A stretch of DNA of 64,000 nucleotides, taken from assembly GCA_948567375.1 (NCBI GenBank), contig OX419761.1, forward strand, positions 27,380,243-27,444,242, read 5' to 3'. This DNA is from Lunularia cruciata. Its lineage: Eukaryota > Streptophyta > Marchantiopsida > Lunulariales > Lunulariaceae. The notes beneath the pieces were generated by a model. It worked only from the letters and a program-made list of their open reading frames with translations. It did not search any database and was not told the origin of the DNA. The position numbers were made by a program, and so were the translations under genes. Position 1 is the stretch's first letter; each line of letters starts with the position of its first letter. Of this stretch, positions 21,201 through 32,759 are shown piece after piece.

Positions 21201-22103
21201 CCTCTAGATACCGCATGTATCTCCATCCGGTATTAGTAGCACAACCATGGAGACTTGACTTCATGGGACCCATCAATCCTATAGCTTGACAAACCCATCA
21301 TTGCTATATCATTGTAGTGGTAGACTATATCACTAAGTGGGTAGAGGCCAAATCATTCATTAACAACATGGTAGCTATTATTGTTCAATTTCTACACAAA
21401 AACACTATATCCCATTTTGGTGTTCCATTGTCTATTATAACATATAACAGGTCCATTTCATCAATGATGGAGTAAGGGATCTAAAAAAATTGTATGGGAT
21501 CCAACATAAAAGGTCTAATCCATATCATCCTCAAGCAAATGGCCAATAGAACGTGTCAATATCATCCGGCTTACAATCCTAAAAAGATGATCAGCCTTAA
21601 CCCCACCAATTGGGACCAAAACTACCAAGTGCATTATGGGCATACTGTACACCATCAAACTCACTATGGGATACACTTCCTTCCAGCTTGTTTATGGGCA
21701 AGAAGTAATTTCTACCAATAGAATTCCTTGTCCGTTCTTTTTGCATCCTTATCCATACTTTGACCGGGACATCTCAATTTCAGGAGGGAGAAACCATGGG
21801 AGAATAGATCTTAGCACTCCATAATTTGAGTAAAAAGCATTTTTGTGCCTTATATACACTATATACCACCCAAGCCAAAAATGGCCTATTTTTATTATAG
21901 GACAAAGGAAGTACCGCTCTACCAAAAGATATGGTACTCAAATTTAATGATCGGGTTGGCCAATTCCCTAGAAAACTTGCTGAAAATTGGCTAGGCCCAT
22001 ATAGGATCCGGGAAGTGTTCCAACAATAAATCTGTTCAATTGGAGACATTAGATGGAGAAGTACTAGATACTTGCACCAATGGATCAAAGTGCACACCTT
22101 CTA
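18235..22103 (+). pseudogene. Element C: degenerate Ty3/gypsy pol interrupted by element A
   Basis: Strongly decayed pol on the plus strand. A protease-like IDIGSSINIM is near 18290. Reverse transcriptase shows KVRIYIEFHKLDTQT (about 19750) and VMPFGLWNATATFQ (about 19900). RNase H-like YYASHQLNFVEQNYST is near 20500. Integrase shows DFMGPIN (about 21255), VDYITKWVEAK (about 21320) and ISHFGVPLS (about 21410). The end, ENWLGPYRIREVFQ (about 21975), is the typical integrase C-terminal GPYRI region. Stops and frameshifts are frequent and of mixed type. The protease motif suggests a Tat/Athila-like element. No LTR was found on the right. Confidence 0.8.
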
Positions 22104-23205
22104 ATCCCCATTACATTCCTCTAAGGGTTAAGAAGAAAGAATCCCACAAGAGAGCCACTATTTTTCCATTCCTATTGAGAGTAAGACTATGAAATCTTGG
22201 TTGTGAGAAAACCCCTTTCTATGATATAAGCACATTCCTAAAATTTTGTGGGATTACTTGAAGGTACCTAGCCATTTGGGAATTCCTATACCACACCTTA
22301 AACATTGGGATACAAGAGGCAAACACAATAGGTACACACCAAAAGCTTTTACAAGAGCTTTCCTTATCTTGCAAGTCACAATGATGTTGAAATCTCCAAG
22401 AAAAGATGCATTTTGTTCATAATAAGACACATTCAAGGAAAAGAAAGCACCACGCACTTGTTGCTTTGGATGCTAATGTGAAACAATGCCATGTAGATTA
22501 TGATCCTTCATATCCAATCAAGAGATAAAATACTTGGTGTGAAAAATTGAAGTTGGTGCGGAAATGTATGACTTCCAACAAAGACCTTATCCCTACAAAA
22601 CCCCCAAGGGAACCCAAGTCACCACCATTCTATCATTCATAAATCCTAGGTCGTGAAAATTTTGATTCTTATGCAAGCCAAAACACAAGAACTCATATTA
22701 TGAAGGAAAGTTACTATGGGAAAGTAACCAAGACAAGGAACATCATCTATGGGAACAAAGTCATCAAAGGAGGAGTTCAGAAATGCATGCAATGCAAGCA
22801 AGATCTTGCTTTGAGAGTGGTAGCAAGAGCTCTCTTAGACCGGTTACACCAAACAAGACAAGAAATTTTTGTTACCCATACTCATGAACTAAGATTCATA
22901 GCCAACAACCATCATGAGGATGGAGTGCTTTTGCCAACATCCTCAAAAGGATTTACAAATTTTTTCTGGAGGAATTAGAAAGCTATACTGATCCAAGCGA
23001 GCAAGAAAAAAGTCAATAGCAAGAGAAGGAGAAATCTTGCGAGACAAGAACAACATGGCACCATGAAAGAACACCAAGCAAGAGGCACCAATCCACATTT
23101 AGTCCAGCTACTTGTGTGGCTTTAGTAATGTAGATCTTGTAATAAGGAAGAATATAGAGAATGGAAATTTTGTATTTTGAAGAGTTTTGAAAATTTTGAG
23201 AAATT
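22104..23205. other. Unidentified region right of element C
   Basis: No recognisable gene. A plus-strand frame at 22700-22978 has a C-x2-C (CMQC) but matches nothing I know. It could be untranslated or LTR sequence of element C; no repeat partner lies in the window. Confidence 0.3.
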
Positions 23206-24081
23206 TTGAATTTTGTAGCTCATAAGTTCTTTCTACCAATAGAGGAAGAGCTTCCAAGAATCTTGGCAATTGCAGATGAAATCCAAGTGGAGTCCAAAGT
23301 GATACAACTACATATTCTTGTACCAAGTGGCTCCAAAAGTTTTGTGACGATCCCTATCACAAAGGATAATATATGGGATGTACTCTCATTAGGGAAAAGG
23401 ACAAAATATATTCTCCTAGCTTGGAGGGAATTTTGTGTGAGCCTAAAACCCTTAATATGTCTCTTATTTTTCAACACTATTGATAGAACCATGTACAAAA
23501 ATGGATTCCCAACAGCTATAGTCATACATCCACCTCTTTTCTACACTATGAAGAATTTTCACTAGCTGAGAGGTGGCAAGGGAATGTGTCCTTTTTAAGT
23601 GCATTAGTAATTTACACTATAATTTGAAGTCTGTTACACAAAGAGGCATTGGATTATGCCCTTGTGATATTTACCAAAATACAAGAATGCTGTTCAAACT
23701 TTTGGAAAGAGGTCCACACATACATATGCTGATGGCCATTCACAAACATCTTGCTCCAAGAGCCATTCAAATGTTGGAGAACCTTACCAAGGAAGTGCTA
23801 CTGACTTTGCAATTACTTGTATGTAAGAAAAGTTACAGGGAGATGGTAAAATCAGTTGGGGACAGAACATGAGTCCTTATGCAACAGCCTTACTAATTGC
23901 CAACTTTGAAAAATGGGTTGATAAGGAACAAGCAAACCTGCTGAAACTAATGATTGCCCCTATCACTATTTTGCGAGAAGAGGAATGGTGGGAACTTGGC
24001 AATCCCACAAAAGATGAGATTTCTTGTAGTAAGAAGAAGAAAGTGGTCAGCCCTGAGAAGAGCAGGGCAACATTCCAATAA
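23206..24081 (+). pseudogene. Unrecognised decayed coding-like region
   Basis: Three plus-strand open stretches follow one another (23206-23565, 23573-23872, 23869-24081) with a frame change between each. Their composition is protein-like (DEIQVESKVIQLHILVPSG; TILREEEWWELGNPTKDEIS). They might be pieces of one broken gene or an extra retroelement frame. No family is recognised and no catalytic motif is visible. Confidence 0.3.
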
Positions 24082-25846
24082 AGGGGAAAGCAGAATTAAA
24101 GGTGAGAATTTGTTCTTCCCTAAATGATGAAAAGGAAGCTGAGATTGCCTTATAAAAAAGAAGAACATTGCCTTTGAAGGGGCCTAGAATGCTCTTGGAT
24201 ATCCCAAATACTTGAGCCACTCCTTCCAAGAGAAGGATTGAGTAACAAGGCAAAGTAGAAGTCATCAATATTGAAGATGACTACCCCATAGTCCCAAAGG
24301 GTACAATAGGACCACAATGTTGTGTTGTGGTTTGCATAGCACATGAAAAAGTAAACTAGTATGGTTTATCTCCATAAAGATGGAGTTGTATGATGGATAC
24401 CACGGTTGAGCTATTGCCATGTGAGCAACCTATGTGCATTTAAACACGTTGGCTATATGGAGTACAATCTTATCCTTTTCAAGGGTTTTCATGTATATAG
24501 GTAATGGAGAGTTGAGAGAAAGTGGTTTTTTTTCAGTTTTAGGAGTCTTGAGTGGGAGAAGGACATTGAGAGAGAGAGAGATTTTTTAGCAGAACATGGA
24601 CACCAGGGCGTCAAAGGAAGCACTTTAGCAAGAGATGTCCCATGCTCCCAATTTGCCACTCCAAAATCTGTTTCTTATTAGGCTTCAAGTTTTACACCGT
24701 GGCTGCTTATGGGACTGGATGGTGACACATTTTGGGGCGGCATTCATGGAGTTGATGATAGAAAACCCAAATCTTGTTGTCCTTCTAGTGCTTACTTACA
24801 AGCAAGTCTAGGATTTAACAATTTATGTGCTCTTATAGGAGAATAAGGATTTAAATTCGTTCATGAGCTTCAAGGTGGAGTTATGGGGTCCATTTGTCAA
24901 GATGTGAGGAGGGTAAATGATAAATTTGCAAGAGTTTGGAGAAGTGAAGCTTTGACTTCTTCAAGGTTTGAAGGAGTTAGGGGAGTGCATTTAGAGAGAG
25001 GAGATTTTGAGTGGATGAGAATCAATTAAAGAAGGGGGGGGGGGGATTAAATTCTCTTTTAGATGAGCAAACAAGAGAATTTTGAGAGTTATATCATATC
25101 TTTTCATGATCTTTCAATAGGATTTACGAGTTGATAAAGTTCTCAATGCATTGAGCTTAATAAATTCTAATTTTGAGTCAATCTTGAATTAGATATGATC
25201 ACTTGAAGTTGGAGCAATGGAGATCAAATTGTTGAGGAGAAGATTATGATCAGGTTTGGGGTTTGGGTTGCTTCTTAGGTTTTGGTTCGAATCAAGCTAT
25301 GAAAATTTCCAGTATTGTTTGTGGTTAGAGTTCACACCTTTGTATCAAAATTTCATGTGACTCCTTAAATATAGAATTCTGGATCAAGTATACCTAGGTC
25401 TCCAGAGCTCACAAGTTAGCCTAGCTCAAGAATTGATCTGTATCTCAAGATTGGGATTGGATTGAGGCATCAAACTTTGCAAGGATTTAGAAAAGAGCAC
25501 AAGAAGTTATTGTTGAAAATTTGGGTAGCTCAAGGTTCATAAAGAGTGAGAATTGATGCAATAAGTTCCACTAAAAGTATTTTCATAAACTCAATATGAG
25601 CATTTCTACATTCAATCACTACTAAATGCAAACTCTTCTATTTTTGTGACCATGATTGAAAATTTTAGGTTATTGGAGTGGCTTTGAGGACTATGTGTAT
25701 CTTTGATCTAGAAATCTGGTGGAGATTGCCAAGACCTAGGAGAAAACCCTCAATTAGGGATTTCAAAATTAGGGTGAAAACCTACAAAAAATTGGCCAAG
25801 TTTGAGACCTTTTCAAGGGAGTTGTAGTAGTCAAATTGTGACTTGT
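24082..25846. other. Non-coding stretch before element D
   Basis: No supported gene. It contains a GAGAGAGAGAGAGA run near 24570 and a run of about ten G near 25037-25047. A fragmentary leader or LTR of an older element is possible but not shown. Confidence 0.3.
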
Positions 25847-26330
25847 TGTAATACCAAGAGCTAGCCATATGATCTAGATATGAAAATTTGGTTTGGTAAT
25901 ATCTAGAATGATGTTATACATGATGGTCAAAATAGATCAGATAGAAGTATCACCAAAAGAGTACTTCTACTAATAGGGCAGAAACCAAAATAGACTTGAA
26001 AACCTTAGAACCAATAGCTAGACATATGATTTAAAGGTGAGAATTTGTTTGGTAACATGTTGGTCAAAGCTTGTTTGACCAACCATATAAGACCAAGTCT
26101 TACATGTCATTCATCCAAGTAAGTAATCCAAGGATGGAGCTTGCTGACATGTCACCTATCTATGGGCCTAATCCTATGGTGGAGCTTCCTTGGAGGAGAT
26201 CCTCTTTGTCTATATAATAAAGAGAAGGTGCTCTTTTGGGGCATCGAAGGTTTGAGTGTGAAATCATATGTTTCTCATGGTGTGTTTCTTCTCAGGTCTC
26301 CTATCCCCAAAGTATTATAATGGTATCAGA
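25847..26330 (+). repeat. 5' LTR of element D
   Basis: Begins TGTAATACCAAGAGC and ends CCAAAGTATTATAA before the primer site. The first 138 bp and the last 35 or so match the two halves of the short 3' LTR. The end has lost the canonical CA. Confidence 0.85.
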
Positions 26331-26342
26331 GCAAGTGTTCAA
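26331..26342 (+). other. Primer-binding site of element D
   Basis: TGGTATCAGAGC is the standard plant initiator-Met tRNA complement and starts at the LTR boundary. Confidence 0.9.
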
Positions 26343-26910
26343 AAAGAGTAGGTTACCTCTCTTGGAAGAACATGGGCTTTTTAGATTGAGTAATTTTGAG
26401 AAGAGACATCTTGGTGTAATTGGTAGATTAGGAGTGCTAGAAGAAGGATGAAATAGAGGCTCCGGGAGGACAATATCCAACACCTTGCTTTCCATTCTTG
26501 AATCCATTCCACATTAGGATCATGTACACTCAGCGTGAGCAAGTGAGAGTGTATCTAATTTTTCACTTTGGAGCAGAGTTCATGGATATAGTGATGAATT
26601 CACCAAACCCAGTGATTTTGCCTATTGTGATTTACAATAGAGAGTGGGATTTAATAATCTATATTTTTGTTGTGATGGATTTGAATGTCCTAAATCCTTT
26701 CCTTTTTAAGACTCAAGTAGAAATTTGTTATGTAGTGAGACCAAAAGTGATGTTTAGAGATTTTGTGGTCAAGAATTCTGATAAAGAATATTATCAATGA
26801 GTGGTAGCTTCTGAGGTCCCAATGGTAGTTTTGATAGTTTTTGTGCACTCCAAAGTGATCATATTAACTCTCTATTGAAATAGATAATAACAATTGAGTG
26901 TTACAAGAAC

Positions 26911-27950
26911 CATGGATCCGTAGTTGCAAGAGTTGGTGCAAGGAATGCAGGGGATGTTGAACAAATATTGAGAGATTAAGATGACCATGGAGGCACTACA
27001 AAGTCAAGTGCAGACCCTTAGGAATGATCAAGCAATGCAAGAAGAAGAGCCGTCTCAAAACCTAGTACCTACGATTGAAGTACTTGGAGAGGCACCCGTG
27101 CCTACAAACCCTATCAATGATGAAGCCACATTACTACTCCGGATGAAGAAGACCTGCAACATCAAGCCTTACAAGGAGCAACATACAATGGGAGTAGCGG
27201 AGAACTAGATCTTGAGAATGAATCGATATCTTTGGTTGTTCTCATCATAGATCATCGAGCATACTACAGACGTGTTTGCATGTGGGTACATGAGAAATAA
27301 AGCCCTCACATGGTATAGTGCTTGGGAACAATCTATGTTGGTACAGAGAAGGGAGGTCACATAGACAACAATGCAAGGAGGATTGCTAAAGAATTTTCAG
27401 TCAATGGATTTTGTGCAGATGGCCCGGATCCAACTATGGGGATTGAAACAAAAGAATAGTGTATAAGAGTATGTAGAGGCATTTTTGGATCTACAAGTTG
27501 CAATAACCAACATGAGTCCAATAGAGGCTCTCAAAAATTTCCAATGAGGGTTGAAGGAGCGGATTCGCCAAGAAGTCATGGTACAAAATCCTTGCACGGT
27601 ATTTGAAGCCATTACTTGTGTGCAAAGAATAGCAAGGGCATTGGGTGGAGGTGAAGGAGTAGTTCCACCTCAATGTTATTGGGCAGAAATGCCACATATA
27701 GGTGGACCAATACCGATGGAACCAAACAACCTTTGGTTTTGAGACCGAGGAGCATGTACGCTTCAAGGAGAGCGGGGACGGGTAGAAGAACAGAGAGATG
27801 GACTCCTACAAGAAGAAGGAACTCAAGGAGAACAACACCATTATTACAATTATGGTTGTATTGGGCATATATCTACCAAATATTGTGCTTTTCTTCCTAG
27901 AGGCCCTTGGCCTTAATACAAGCAATCTTTGAACAACATGGAGAGATGCA
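26911..27950 (+). pseudogene. Element D gag
   Basis: Gag frames interrupted by several stops: MTMEALQSQVQTLRNDQ at 26981 (coiled-coil-like), then NKALTWYSAWEQS (about 27296), a capsid hallmark, then IRQEVMVQNPCTVFEAITCVQ (about 27560). A degraded zinc knuckle, YNYGCIGHISTKYC with the first Cys lost, lies at about 27843. In other elements Gag forms the particle that packages element RNA. Confidence 0.65.
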
Positions 27951-27999
27951 CTGAAGAGGAGGAGGTAAAAATCACTTTGGAAAACAAAGGTCACCAATA

Positions 28000-30900
28000 A
28001 ATGTACCTTGCAGCCTTACTGGCTCAATAAGGAAGGAGAAAAGCAAGGGAAGGAAGACGAACATGCAAAGGTACCAAAAGGTAACCTCATAATTGATTGT
28101 AGGAAATGGAATCCTAGAAAGTAATCAAGTGAGAGTATTAATAGATCCAAGAGCAAAGAGCAAAGAGCAAAGAATTTCTTTTCTTGCTCTATTGCAATAA
28201 GATTGAGAATGGATCTAGAGAGAGATGAGAGTGAAGAAGTAGAGTTACCTAACCGAGCAAATAGAGAGGATTGAATCATTACCTAGATGGGTAACACTCT
28301 CTATACAAGAATATCAAGAAGCAATTGAGTGGCAAGTGATACAATTAGCTCGTTATGATGCAATCTTAGGCATGCAATGGATGGAGCATTACAACACTAT
28401 GGTAGATTGGAGGAAGAAAGTAGTAAGAACCCACCAATGGTTGATTATTGGTGTTAAAGAAAAATCAGACAGGCAAGAATTGCCTCTTTATGTCATAGGG
28501 ACAATAGCTCTTTGTAAGACCAATAGATGTTTCATGGGTCTAATAAGAGAAGTCAAGAGTGCACAACTTGATGGAAAAATTCCTGAGAAATTGAAGGATG
28601 TGATAAATGAGTTTCAAGATGTCTTTCCCGATGATCTACCTTGAGGATTACCACCAAAAAGGAGAGTAGATCATAAAATTGAGATACTCCCGGGGAAGAC
28701 ACCTCCTTGTAAGGCTCCATATTGCCTATCACCTCATGAGTTGGAGGAGTGTAAGAATCAAATTGAGGATATGTTGCAAAAAGGGTTCATCCAACCCAAC
28801 ATATCACCACATGGGGCTCTTGTCTTGTTTGTGAAAAAGAAGGACGGTACAATGCGCATGTGTATTGACTATCAGGATCTCAATCAACAAACAATGAAGA
28901 ACAAATACCCCTTACCTTGCATGGAGATCTGTTTGATCAACTCAATGGAGCAAAACACTTCACCAAACTAGATTTGCGGAGCAATTATAATCAAATCCAA
29001 ATTGCAAAGGAGGATGTGCCTTTAAAACTATCTTTTGAACTAGGTATGGCCACTTTGAGTATCTTGTGATACCTTTTGGTCTCACCAATGTATCTACCAC
29101 TTTCATGAGTCTAATGAATGACATATTTTGTCTATATTTAAATAAGGATGTTATCATCTTCCTGGACGATATCTTAGTATATAGTAGCACGGTGACGGAA
29201 TGCAAATAGCATCTACAAGAAGTCCTTCAGATTCTAAGATAGAATCAATTGTGTGCCAAAATATCAAAGTGCAAGTTTGGCAAGTGTAAAGTAGACTACT
29301 TAGAGCATAGAGTAAATGCAGAGGGTATTCAAGTATTGATAGATAAAATAGAGGTCATTCAAAAATGGAGTGCCTTAGAAGATCAAACTCAACTCAAGAG
29401 CTTCTTGGGGTTGACGAGATTCTATCGTCAATTTGTCAAGGACTTCTCTAAGGTTGCATAGCCTTTAATAACACTACTTGGCAAGGGGAAGAAGTGGATG
29501 TGGGGAACCGCATAAGAGTTGAACTTTCAAGAATTGAAAGCAGCCTTGCTACATGCAACAATCTTGAAGTGGTATGACCCAAGACGTCCAATCAAGTTGG
29601 CTATATATGTATTACGCATAGCAATAAGAGCAGTCCTACAACAAGAGTAGCATGATGGATGGCATCCAATTGCATATTTCTCTTGAAAGTTGTTACCAAT
29701 AGAGTGCAACTACAACACCATAGAACAAGAAGAGTTGGCCATTGTCCTTGCAACCAAGCATTAGCAGCACTATCTAGGCGCGAAGGCATTTGTAGTAGAG
29801 ACAAACCACAAACCTCTAGTCTACCTCGAGACACAAAAGGATTTATCTTGTTGGGCAGAGTGGCAATAAAGCTTCAACATGAAAATCACCTTTGTGGAAG
29901 GTAAGAAGAAACTTGCAAATGCATTCACCCGCATGACGATGGCAAACAACTTGGTGACAGAGGTTAAGATTAACCCTAAATTCTGGCAAGAGATTTTGGT
30001 TGTTAAAAAAACTGATCCACAAATTGTAGGAGCGCAATCATCTAAAGGTGTCACAAGCACCCAAGGACTTACCTTCCATGATGGTAGATTATGGATCCCA
30101 AATGTCCCATAATTACGTACCACTATTCTAGCGGAATGTCATGATTTGGCCATTACATGTCATGTCGGAGTGGACAAGACCTTGGATGCAATCTAGTGCC
30201 ATTAATATTGGCCTAAAATGAGCAACGATGTGATGGACTAGGTGCGCAGCTGCCTACTTTGTCAACAAAACAAAGCTTCTAATCAAGCTCTTGCATGGCT
30301 CCTTCAACCTCTCTCCACTCCTACCCAACATTGGGAACAAGTGAGTATGGATCTTGTTTGTGAATTACCCAAAACCACCTCAAGGATTGACTCCATTGTG
30401 GTCTTTGTGGACCGGCTTAACAAAATGATTCATGTACGCCCTAACACCAAGGATTTGACCGCTCCACAACTAGCTCAATTATACTTAGATGCAGTTTTCT
30501 CTCACCATTGCTTGTATCGAGTACTCATCACCGATAAAGGTACTCAATTCACCAATTTGTTTTTGCAAACACTCTTTGGGTTCTCAAAACCAAGTTGGCC
30601 ATGTCTACAACTTACCACCCACAAACAGATGGAAAAAGAGAGCAGGCCAATTGCACTATTGAAGACATGCTATGCGGCTTCACCTTAGAGAAGCAAGAGA
30701 GGTAGGACACCCTACCCTTGTTGGTGGAATTCACTAACAACAATTTGGTGAATGAATCCATCCATGTCACTCCATTCTTCCTCATGTATGATGAGCATTC
30801 CTTCATACCTTCTAGCTTGATGAAGATCTATCCGATGGCTACCAAGGTCAACGCAATCAACACATTTGTTTCTTGAATCCAACAAGGTGTAAAGAGCACC

Positions 30901-31439
30901 GAGCATAGATTACAAATTGCACAAAATTGACAAGAGCAATATCCTGATGCACACAATAGGCACATGATTTCAATGTTGGGGGATCAAGTGTGGCTATCAA
31001 CAACCAACCTCACATTAATTGGACCTTGTAAGCTCAGACCTCGTTTTATTGGGCCTTTTTCTTTCATAGTGTTGACTCACTTCTTCATTGAGTCGACACT
31101 GTGACCTATCACCTCGAGCTACCACCATACATGAAGATTCATCTAGTGTTCCATGTTTTTGTACTATGCAAGTATGCTCCCTGATTGGGCCAGTGTCATT
31201 TCACACAAGGCATTCAACCTTGTCCGACACTCATTGATGGCACGGAGGAATATGAAGTGGAGCGTATTTTCCAAAAATGCATGCTTGGTACTCGCCATCC
31301 ATAGGTAGACTATCTAGTACAATGGAAATGTTACCCCCTCTATGAAGCAACCTGGGAGCCTACTACAAATTTGATACATGCACCGGTGTTGGTGCAAGCG
31401 TTTGAGCAACAACTGCATAATGAGGACATTGCGTCTTAA
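28000..31439 (+). pseudogene. Element D pol with C-terminal chromodomain
   Basis: After a weak protease-like part, YDAILGMQWMEHYN (28360) precedes reverse transcriptase. RT shows [14 protein letters not shown], the catalytic [10 protein letters not shown] at about 29158-29180, and FLGLTRFYRQFVKDF. RNase H is degraded. Integrase shows CLLCQQ (about 30250), SMDLVCELP and LITDKGTQF (about 30525). At 31245-31405 one frame holds a chromodomain: EEYEVERIF, then YLVQWK and ATWEP, with one TAG inside. The stop is at 31437-31439, ten bases before the 3' LTR. Chromodomains in chromoviruses bind heterochromatin marks and guide insertion. Confidence 0.85.
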
Positions 31440-31448
31440 AATAAGGTT

Positions 31449-31621
31449 TGTAATACCAAGAGCTAGGCATATGATCTAGATGTGAAATTTGGTTTGGTAC
31501 CATCTAAAATGATGTTATACATGATGGTAAAAATAGATCAGCTAAAAGTATCACCAAAAGAGTACTTCTACTAATAGAGCAGAATGTTTGGGCTCAAGTC
31601 TCCTATCCTCAAATTATTACA
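31449..31621 (+). repeat. Truncated 3' LTR of element D
   Basis: 173 bp, beginning TGTAATACCAAGAGC and ending ATTATTACA. About 310 bp present in the 5' LTR after GCAGAA are missing. The target duplication CTTGT follows at 31622-31626. Confidence 0.85.
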
Positions 31622-31626
31622 CTTGT

Positions 31627-32759
31627 TTTATATCATCAGAAAGCTTATCTCATAGGCTTTAAATTTAATTGAAGAACACTTTTGTCCAAGTCAAAAAGAA
31701 AAATTTATGATCATATGAGTTGCATAGAGATTTTACCATCAAAAAGACATAGAATCTCCCCACTTGGACTAGAAATTGGTTGAAATCTGAAGTGCATATT
31801 GGAAGAAGCTTGGAGTACAAATTGAAATTAGCTTGAGGATACAACAAGAAGGCTTTGAAGCTCATTTCCAAAAAAAAGAATAGAGATTTTTTTTTGAATT
31901 CTTGTGATTGGATCCTCTTTGTGCTTGCATTCCTATTTGTGTGCCTCATTGGCTTGGATTTGTGTGCAAGCATTGTGCTTGGGTTCCTTCCTTCTAGGTT
32001 GCGGTGTTTTTCTCTTGGGTAATGTTGGAAATGATGACCAATAGACCAAGAATGTGTGTTGTAATGATATGTTAGGTTGGCCGTTACTCCCCTATCTAGT
32101 AGAAGGAATACTAGAAACAAGAGAAAAAGGTTTTAGTGATCATGAAAAAAGTGTGCTTAGACTAGTAGTGACAAATCTACACATGACCTTTGATCCATAG
32201 AATCTACAGCTAGGCAACTATTCTATTCCTAGAGAGAGAAAGGAAAAGTACAACAATGGGCTTGTTAGAATAGTGGAGAAGTAAGTGCCTCACTCATACC
32301 TTAGGCCTTGATTTTTTTTCCAAGGCACGCATGAAGAATAGCCTACAGGAGCCCATCCCATGCCAATTACATAGATTCCTCCTCCCAAGGAATCTATAGA
32401 ACAAGATGCACTAGGATCATTAGCCCAAATAATTGATAGCTTCATGGAGAGTTTGGTAAGTGGTGAGTGTTCTAAGGAGTGGGTAGAATGCCTAGACCAA
32501 GCATGTAAGCTAGGATTAGTTTCCATGTTGACAAATCTGAAAAGTGTGCAAATGGCTTGAGAGAGGATTGTGGAGCTATAGGAGGAATGGGAACAATTTC
32601 TAATGGAAAGTTCTTGCAAGTTCCAAGAAGCAAACATTTCATGGATCCAAAAGGTAGATAAGTGGCAAATAGAAGCCACCAAAGATACAACAACATTGGT
32701 AGAGGTAGAAGTCTAACTCCAATGTTTGTGGAATGAGAACACCATTATGGATGACTAGC
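31627..32759. other. Remnant resembling the leader of element A
   Basis: At 31885-32105 the plus strand shares short ordered blocks with 1580-1820 of element A: TTCTTGTGATTGGA, TTCCTATTTGTG, GATGACCA, and a final TTACTCCCCTATCTAGTAG-like block. I infer an old relative of A into which D later inserted. The rest to 32759 holds no recognised gene. Confidence 0.4.

Larger units (their letters stand above)
25847..31621 (+). mobile_element. Element D: degenerate chromovirus (Ty3/gypsy with chromodomain)
   Basis: LTR element of 5775 bp with matching ends and a perfect 5-bp target duplication CTTGT (25842-25846 and 31622-31626). The 5' LTR is about 484 bp; the 3' LTR is only 173 bp because of an internal deletion. 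The primer site TGGTATCAGAGC lies directly after the 5' LTR. The interior encodes gag, reverse transcriptase, RNase H, integrase and a C-terminal chromodomain, with many stops and frameshifts. It is dead and moderately old. Confidence 0.88.

Noticed and set aside
25037..25047. Run of about ten G
   Set aside because: Simple homopolymer with no associated feature.
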